From positions 4,712,001 to 4,776,000 of the forward strand of contig JACCLO010000001.1 in the NCBI GenBank assembly GCA_029448655.1: 64,000 nt of DNA, written 5' to 3'. How positions within the stretch are numbered: position 1 is the first letter of the stretch; each line of letters opens with the position of its first letter. This DNA comes from Wolfiporia cocos (taxonomy: Eukaryota; Basidiomycota; Agaricomycetes; Polyporales; Phaeolaceae). Made by a program: the position numbers and the translations under genes. Positions 57,816 to 64,000 of this stretch are shown piece by piece. A model generated the notes under the pieces. It was not told the origin of the DNA and did no database searches. It saw only the letters and a program-made list of their open reading frames with translations.

Positions 57816-58321
57816 AGAAGCAAGACATTTAGCATGAGTAGAAGGTCACTCATAAGCACAATTAGTTTATTAGGTTATTAGTTTTACTTTGTCTATCTAC
57901 ATATATTCACTGTGCAATTGTTTGTGACCATTGTATTTTGTGCTGGGTTTGTTCGCATTTCCACATGCACCCTCTCTGGTCTCTTGTGCTGTTAGTCGGC
58001 AACCTGCTTTTCTCTGCATCTCTTCTGCAGCAACAGGGCCTTCTGGCCACTGAGAGAATGTATGAAAGCAAAGATGCAGGTGAGAATCATCCCCAGACCA
58101 AGTGCAAGCTGATTAGTATATAACATCATCACATCAAGGACCATGTAATTGGTCATTTTGCATGTGAGAGCTGAAGCTGCAATATGACCTGTTTATATAC
58201 AGCAGGAACTTACTACATTCACCATCCTGTGTGGGGCACCATGCGATGGAATAGTAGTGCCTTCTATCTGCTTCTTGACTTCCAGTACTGATTCCAGGTG
58301 CAGAGATGATCAGGAGGTATG
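57816..58321. other. No gene recognised
   Basis: A 61-codon + frame at 57938-58123 is the longest; it has no motif. Confidence 0.35.
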
Positions 58322-59021
58322 TGTTATGGGTCATATACCCATCCGTATATTTGAGGCATGAATATAAATTGTTCTTCTGCACATAGTCCCACAGATGGGT
58401 GCAAGGCAAATATATCTTTAATAAGCCTTCTTGTTCTAAGTCAAAGACTTAGAGGTCATTCAATATCCAATACACATTAGAGGATGTAATCTGTTCTGGT
58501 GCAAGTCTTGTAGAATATAAGACTTGCCTAAGTCTGAGAAGTTGGTGCACACTTTGAAGACTTAGTCGGTTTGGGAGCTCGGAGCATAGTTTCCTACGTT
58601 TGAGAACGAGTATAAGACTTCTTCTTTATACAACAAGGTTGAGCTGAAGAGCCTTGATGGTAAGTATTTTGGCTTATATACTATGCTAAGTTCCAGGGGT
58701 CAAGTCCATCCCAGATGTCACTGATACTATCTACACTATAGTATGAAATGTTTGATAAGTATGTAGTGATACATCCGAAACAATAGATAGCAATGATATG
58801 GTGGTTGGACACCATCTGTCACTCACAGAATGATAAATATGAAACAATGACAGAGTTGGATCTGTCAGAGTCAGAACACACCCTGTACACTAGTACAACT
58901 GGGGTTAGGCCCGGTACGATCATGAATAGCCAGGGGGTTGGTTGTGCTACAAGTCCCTGTATTGTATTCACCCAATGGTGAGTTCTGCCAGCGTAAATGA
59001 AAAATTGCAATAACCGTAACA
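58322..59021 (+). mobile_element. Solo LTR, family B, TSD GTATG
   Basis: TGTTATGGGTC...ATAACCGTAACA, 700 bp, GTATG at 58317-58321 and 59022-59026. Strong CpG decay relative to the 25418 copy. Confidence 0.92.
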
Positions 59022-59056
59022 GTATGTCAGGACAAGCGCATTCTATCATATGACTA

Positions 59057-60083
59057 TGGTGCCTGCACCCTAGTCACTGCTACTTTTGTACAGTGGCTAA
59101 ATCCTTGGGTCAACTTCATGTTAACCCTAAAGCAAGGTTTATATAGGTGCCAGTACATTCTGTGCCCTGATACAGAACACTTTGGGTATGGTACAGCCTG
59201 GAGATGCAAAATTTAAATGCTCATAGTGATGTAGACACAGGGCAGGTACAATATTAATGTATCTCTACCAGTTTACTACATTCTATGCTTGAATAAGGCA
59301 CAGAAAGCATCCAAAGCCAATGCTGCTCAGTGCTGGGAAGTGGCAATTGTGTGCATCGCAGCAAAGGATTTGTACTGAACAAGAAGGCTATTCAACTGAC
59401 AAATCTTCTGCTCAATCACCCTGATTATATCAATCCCATAGGAATACAGCAAATTCTCATTGAGCCAAATATTTGGGCTGATGAGCTGCATATGCAGTGT
59501 CATGGGGGATGTGACCCAGATGCAATTGGTTGCTGCACCATTTGAATGCATACTTAAAATTATCCAGATTCAAAGAACAGGAAACTCCTGTTCAGGAGGT
59601 CATTGAGGATGCAGGCCACATGTATATTTTGTCCAAATATCGCTGAGCTGAACAGTTTCATCACATTTTTCTAGAGTGCTGTCATAAAGTGCTGTCATAA
59701 ATCCCCTTGAATTCACTGTGATAATATACTTCCAACATTACAAGCCAAATGCATTAGCATTGATGAGGATGTGCATTCAAAGATGTGAGCTTGTAGTTCT
59801 TGTCAGTACAAGTCTCAGCCCCTGTCAGCTTGACTATATACCATATTTGGAGTAGTCAGATGAGTATAATTATCATTACTTTCCATATATGGTATCACTT
59901 TCCCACCACTGGCCAAATCCGGACATAGAAATTTCTCTATTTTGATTTTAAGACAAATCCACCTCACCATTTTGTTCCTACCTTCAATTAGAGCATTTTG
60001 GCTAGACTGATTATTGCTAGGCACCAGTTTGAGCAAGCAGTAAGACTTGTACAAAAGTAGCAGTGACTAGGGTGCCGGCACCA
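59057..60083. mobile_element. Tc1/mariner-type DNA transposon, decayed
   Basis: Inverted ends TGGTGCCTGCACCCTAGTCA... and its complement at 60040-60083 (about 37 bp, one mismatch seen), each flanked by TA (59055-59056, 60084-60085). 1027 bp, with a transposase-like remnant inside. The size and TA target fit the Tc1/mariner superfamily. Confidence 0.6.
59330..59660 (+). pseudogene. DDE-type transposase remnant
   Basis: On + the C-terminal part of a transposase is recognisable: ILIEPNIWADELHMQCHGGCD and GCC, then in another frame FKEQETPVQEVIEDAGHMYI and SKYR, with a TGA where HCELN would follow. In related fungal transposases this region runs from ...PDFxxQKSxLEE to the PKFHCELNxIE motif that holds the last catalytic Glu. 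Frameshifts and the stop make it inactive. Confidence 0.45.
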
Positions 60084-60743
60084 TAGCCCTAGGGGATGTT
60101 TTAATAGCTGTTATCCCTGAGCCCTAGGGTCCAAGTATGCCCCATGAGGGGCTTCAGTCACAGAGATTGATTTGCAAACTGCCTTTTGTTAGCACTGCAC
60201 AGTTCCTGATGTGCATATCAATCTGATGTATGTAGATTAATCTACCACTGTAATGAAATAAACTGTCAACTGCAGGGATTGAACCCTGAGTCTCAGAGGC
60301 TGGAAACATGACACATAGACAAGCCTATCATACACTACTGAGCAATGCATCAAGTTGTGTATATCCTAGTAGATGTACCAACAATGAGAAATTTTTGATC
60401 AACTTAAGCCTGAGGTTAAGTAATTGACTGTCTTCAAAAGATAAAGCACTAGCTACAGTGATATTACACTACAGTCATAATTCCACATTCCACATGGAGT
60501 TATTGAGTATAAAAGTTGAAAATTAATTAAAATATTCTGTTGGGATGGAGTCTTGTGGGGCAGAAAATATTTGATATATATTCTGTTATCTTAACTTATA
60601 ACCAGCCTTCATAGTGTAGTGGGTGTCTATTGCTCATCTTGTTGTGACTAGCAGTTTGATTCTGGCTCATGTAGTTTTTGGAAATTTAAGCCAGCTTGAT
60701 CTGCTCAATGCAGATTGATCTGATTTCTCCTGTGCTAGCGGAG
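60084..60743. other. Two tRNA-like segments, otherwise no gene
   Basis: Minus at about 60255-60345 has a T-arm CAGGGTTCAATCCCTG and an upstream box A-like TAGTGTATGATAGG. Plus at about 60612-60680 has TAGTGTAGTGGG and GTTTGATTCTGG. Neither folds into a full tRNA by eye; they are probably SINE heads or tRNA relics. Confidence 0.3.
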
Positions 60744-61626
60744 TGATACAGACATGCTGTGGGACTCGCCGCCTAATCCATAAGGTGAGGGAATCAGGCA
60801 GAGAACAGCAAGCCAGGGTGTGCAGAAGAAGGGTGAAGTTCTTCTAGGGCGTGCAGCGCCTAGAAGAATAGAACTAACGTCTAAAGGCATTAAGCCCTAT
60901 CTTATATACATCTTATCTTGATTACGTAAGTAAGGGAATAGTCTTATCCTAATGTAATAGTCCGTGCATGCATGGGGCAATGGTGCCAGTATGGCGCCAT
61001 CCTTACATCATAATGACATCATACGATGTCATGGCATAATTGTCTACATAGACTGTGCTAGCCTGTAATGGCTGAGCCAGTAAGAGACAAGGGATGGATC
61101 GGGGATCCGCATACTTGGTTACTGGGCCGGAGGCCTGGTACATAATGACGTCACATTGGAAATGATGATGTCATGGATCGTGCTAGACTTGGAGGTCTAG
61201 AGTAGCGACGTCATGGTTACTTCAGGGTGACGTGCTATAGATGGGACTGGGCTGTAGGCCTGGTCCGATGGTGTCATACTTCGTAGTGATGACACGTAGG
61301 TTACATCATCGTGATGTCGTAGTCTAGGTTGGACCTAAGGCCAGACCATATGTGATATCATGATGATATCATAGGCTAGACAAGACCATAGGTCTAGTCT
61401 TATGACGTAGGTTACTTGTGTAATAGACCTGTCATGCTTGATGATTAGCATGTAGATGCCGTGTCATGGTTGCTTAGTAGCACATAAGCGCCATCGTCTT
61501 AGGTAATAACCGTTAGGTTATACCAGCATGTCGGCTTGTACTGAGAAGTACAGGATAACTCATAGGTTGTTGTAATAATACCAGATAAATGGCAGAAAAT
61601 AGCGGAAAAATGTCAGATCTGTGACA
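60744..61626 (-). mobile_element. Solo LTR related to the tandem-array LTR, TSD CGGAG
   Basis: On minus: TGTCACAGATCTGACATTTT...GCATGTCTGTATCA, 883 bp; CGGAG at 60739-60743 and 61627-61631. It has the same RNA start word AGTTCTATTCTT (plus-strand 60864-60875) 33 bp after TATATAAG and the same GAGTCCCACAG near its end as the array LTR, with a different middle. It is a diverged relative of the array family. Confidence 0.88.
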
Positions 61627-61721
61627 CGGAGCACATCAGCAACTGCAAAGCACTAACAAAAGGCAGTTGGTAAATCAATTTAAGTGACTGAAACTCTACA
61701 CCCTGCTCCCACTTCAAGCTG

Positions 61722-61900
61722 TGACAAGGCCACTAAAACCTTAGAGCAAACTGAGGGGAGCGAAGTGGATGAATGCCAAGTTTAGACTGGGGTTACCAGC
61801 TGAATGAGGCCTGCTATTATACTGCTAGGCTGTTTGTACATGTTTGTACTATAATGACCATACATGGTAACTAAGGAGTCTGGTGCATGACTAGGGTAGG
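61722..61900 (+). mobile_element. Family C LTR-like fragment
   Basis: TGACAAGGCCACTAAAACC... follows the family C pattern (TAGAGCAAACTGAGGGGAG, AATGCCAAGTTTAGACTGGG) at lower similarity. The 3' end is not clear. Confidence 0.4.
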
Positions 61901-62721
61901 GGTCTAAGCCAGACTCTGAAACATAGAGGCATAGTAAGATATGAAATACGTAGTGGTCATCGTGGCCATGTGGGAACATGGTCATGGGTCATGATCCGGG
62001 TCCTTCCAGTGTATGATCCGGGCCTGGTTGGGTACAGGGAGTCTTGGGACTGGATCGGGCTCATTGCCATTAGGGGACAAGTTGCCCCTGGATCATGTTC
62101 TGTTGACAGGACTAGTTGAAGGAAGCATGGATTGTGACAGTTCGCATGTAAGATCCAACGTATGCGATTGGTAATCGATTATCACCTAATGAACGCATCT
62201 CATGATCATCTTGATCAGTCGTGCACATGGTCGATTAATTGATTGCGTGACACTGACTGCATTGTGGCGTTGTACATTTATGTCATCTACTGTGATGTAG
62301 CAAGCTTCGTGTGCATGCATCTCCCTGATGACGACAAATCCGCGCACAGCGAGCGATACCAACACCTAGGTAGAAACCTGCTGAAATATTGGTTGTTAAT
62401 CTCACTCACTTCAGGCGCATCAGTGGGAGGATGATTATTTTCTTAATGTTGGTGAGGCGAATCTGGATTGCTGACATAGTATCACGTAATGTTAATTCAG
62501 AGACTGTAAATGGCTGTGTACTGTAGACGTCATATCTACCAATATCGAACAATCTCTACTGGTATAGGGAATGTCATACGTGTGAAAAACGCGGTATTGC
62601 AACCCAATACGAGGATTTCTCCAGCAGCCTATTCATCTCGCCTCGTTGCTTTGCAAATATGTGTAATTCGGTGTCAGAATGTCAAATGTAACAGATGCAT
62701 AACTGACTCGACTCAGGAAGA
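61901..62721. other. No gene recognised
   Basis: Open frames up to about 105 codons on + (62510-62827) overlap the 3' end of the P450 on the other strand and have no motif. Confidence 0.35.
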
Positions 62722-64000
62722 TTATGCACTTCTGTCACCCCTTAGCCGAGATATAACGCTCGCTTTTTGCTGCGTTCGTGGGCGTACACAACATTGGAAC
62801 GGAGCAAAGTTGCTTAATATGATGTGAACACGCCGTACGGGAAAATATGGACAGCCCTCACCTTACAGTACCGGATTGAGGTATAGAGGTGGGCGTGATT
62901 TCCTGACCGAATGAGTCGCGAGCTTTGCGAATATCAAACGCCCAGACCAGGGAGGCCGCGGCGAGCCATACACTCAAGTCACCAAACTTGCGGCCCGGAC
63001 AGATCCTTCACACCCCACTCGGTTTAGTAACCTTGCGACAATCGTAAAGGACACCAAACCTGCGACCAAATCCGAACACAATCGAGCGGGGATCTCCAAT
63101 TTCAGCATTATTCCGCATCTCCGAGCAAAGGTATCTCTCTGGTCGGAAAACTTCTGGATCAGGGAAAAGTTTTGAATCACGAGTCATGGTCCTATAAAGG
63201 CGAGAGTGAGTCTAGCTAGTCTCTCACAGAATTCACTACGTGCCAAATATTTGTGAAAATTATTGCTCCTTTAGGAATGTGGTATCCACGATACTCGTCT
63301 TCTTCCGTCGACTGATGCGGAAGCCCTGGTAGGATGTCAGAGGTGTTTCACTCGCCGTGAACTATTCACTATCACGTACCAAGCGGGGTAGGCGGGTTGA
63401 AACTACGGATATGAGCATCAAGACTGAGCTGCGTTAGGATATGAAGGAGGTGCGAGTGCTTACCGGTATACTTCTTGTATGATAGCCTCAAGGTAAGGAA
63501 GGGAATTTCTGTCCTCAAGCTCAGGCAATCTCGCAGATCCGACAGTTCGATCCATCTCTGCTTGAGCTTTCTCTAGGACATCCGGGTTCAGCACCATTGC
63601 CAAAATGAACGTCACAATTGCTGATGATGTCTGTATTGCCTAGCTCAATGGCTATGCACTGAGGTACTGTACAAACATACCGTCTCCGTTGCCGCTTAAA
63701 ATCGGTCATTCAATGTCACCAATTTTCAGAACATATGATCGACATACTTGCATATACAGTTGCAGCAGCACCCATCATATTCTCCTTCATATCTTGAGAT
63801 AAAGTCTCTTCATTGCCGACCCCTTCGAGCAAGGATAACAAAAAAGACGGCTTCGCCGTCCCCATGGCCTATCAGCCCCATAAATCATATTCACAATTGA
63901 TAATCAGAGCTTAGTTACCATGGCACGTTGTACAAACCCGAAAGGGATCTCATGCACATCTCTCACCAATGAGCGCACTTCATTCGCTTTACGCTTAAAC
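62722..64000 (-). CDS. Cytochrome P450 paralog 3, 5' end outside the window
   Basis: From the right edge downward: FKRKANEVRSLVRDVHEIPF, AKPSFLLSLLEG, MMGAAATVYA, a 14-nt exon (63694-63681) coding for TATET, SSAIVTFILAMVLNPDV, QEVYR, EDEYRGYHIPKG, FGFGRR split by an intron before ICPGRKFGD (about 63005), and a tail with PFQCCVRPR and a TAA at 62724-62722. I saw no stop or frameshift in the exons read. The I-helix, ExxR and heme Cys are all present, so it may be functional. Same exon plan as the P450 at 46-48 kb. Confidence 0.8.

Overview
The window looks like a repeat-dense stretch of a filamentous basidiomycete (Agaricomycetes) genome. Genes are split by many 48-63 nt introns, cytochrome P450 paralogs cluster together, and Helitron, Ty3/gypsy, hAT-like and Tc1/mariner-type elements are packed and nested inside one another. 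A Ceratobasidiaceae/Rhizoctonia-like genome would fit, but that is a guess from style. I see no bacterial genes, CRISPR array or rRNA.

Layout. 1-4.1 kb: 3' part of a Helitron (Rep/Pif1 ORF with three TGA stops), a perfect Helitron 3' end, and a 259-bp mini-Helitron abutting it head to tail. 4.1-12.7 kb: solo LTRs, one of them in a remnant resembling a KDZ-transposon-associated protein, and a hAT-like MITE. 12.7-23.4 kb: a complete but dead Ty3/gypsy element (TSD GTTAC) with gag, dUTPase, protease, RT, RNase H, integrase, a chromodomain-like tail and an extra ORF. It is itself interrupted by two solo LTRs and a hAT-like MITE. 23.4-28.4 kb: nested solo LTRs with target-site duplications. 28.8-45.5 kb: a 673-bp inverted-end element (TSD TCAGACC) that contains a 16-kb tandem array of a non-coding LTR retroelement (four LTRs, three internal regions, outer TSD GTAAT). 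45.5-51.2 kb: the only well-preserved host segment, with an intact-looking P450, an unrecognised gene and a TEN1-like telomere gene, between inverted repeat arms. 51.4-64 kb: another hAT-like MITE, P450 pseudogenes, solo LTRs, a decayed Tc1/mariner-type element and the 3' part of another P450.

The strongest candidate for something undescribed is the tandem array. Each unit has no recognisable protein. Its first transcribed bases are perfectly complementary to a primer-binding site one base after the LTR, as in self-priming Tf1/sushi elements. Its 3.87-kb internal region carries three families of repeated hairpins in which stems change by compensatory substitutions while loops stay constant. 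That is the signature of a selected structured RNA, which points to a non-autonomous, self-primed retroelement built around a large non-coding RNA.

The older elements show strong CpG decay. All 17 premature in-frame stops I could place in the Helitron and the gypsy element are TGA, and paralogous LTR copies differ mainly at CpG-derived TG/CA. The array is CpG-rich and looks young. All calls are from reading the sequence. Exon borders are inferred from reading frame, GT/AG and family resemblance.
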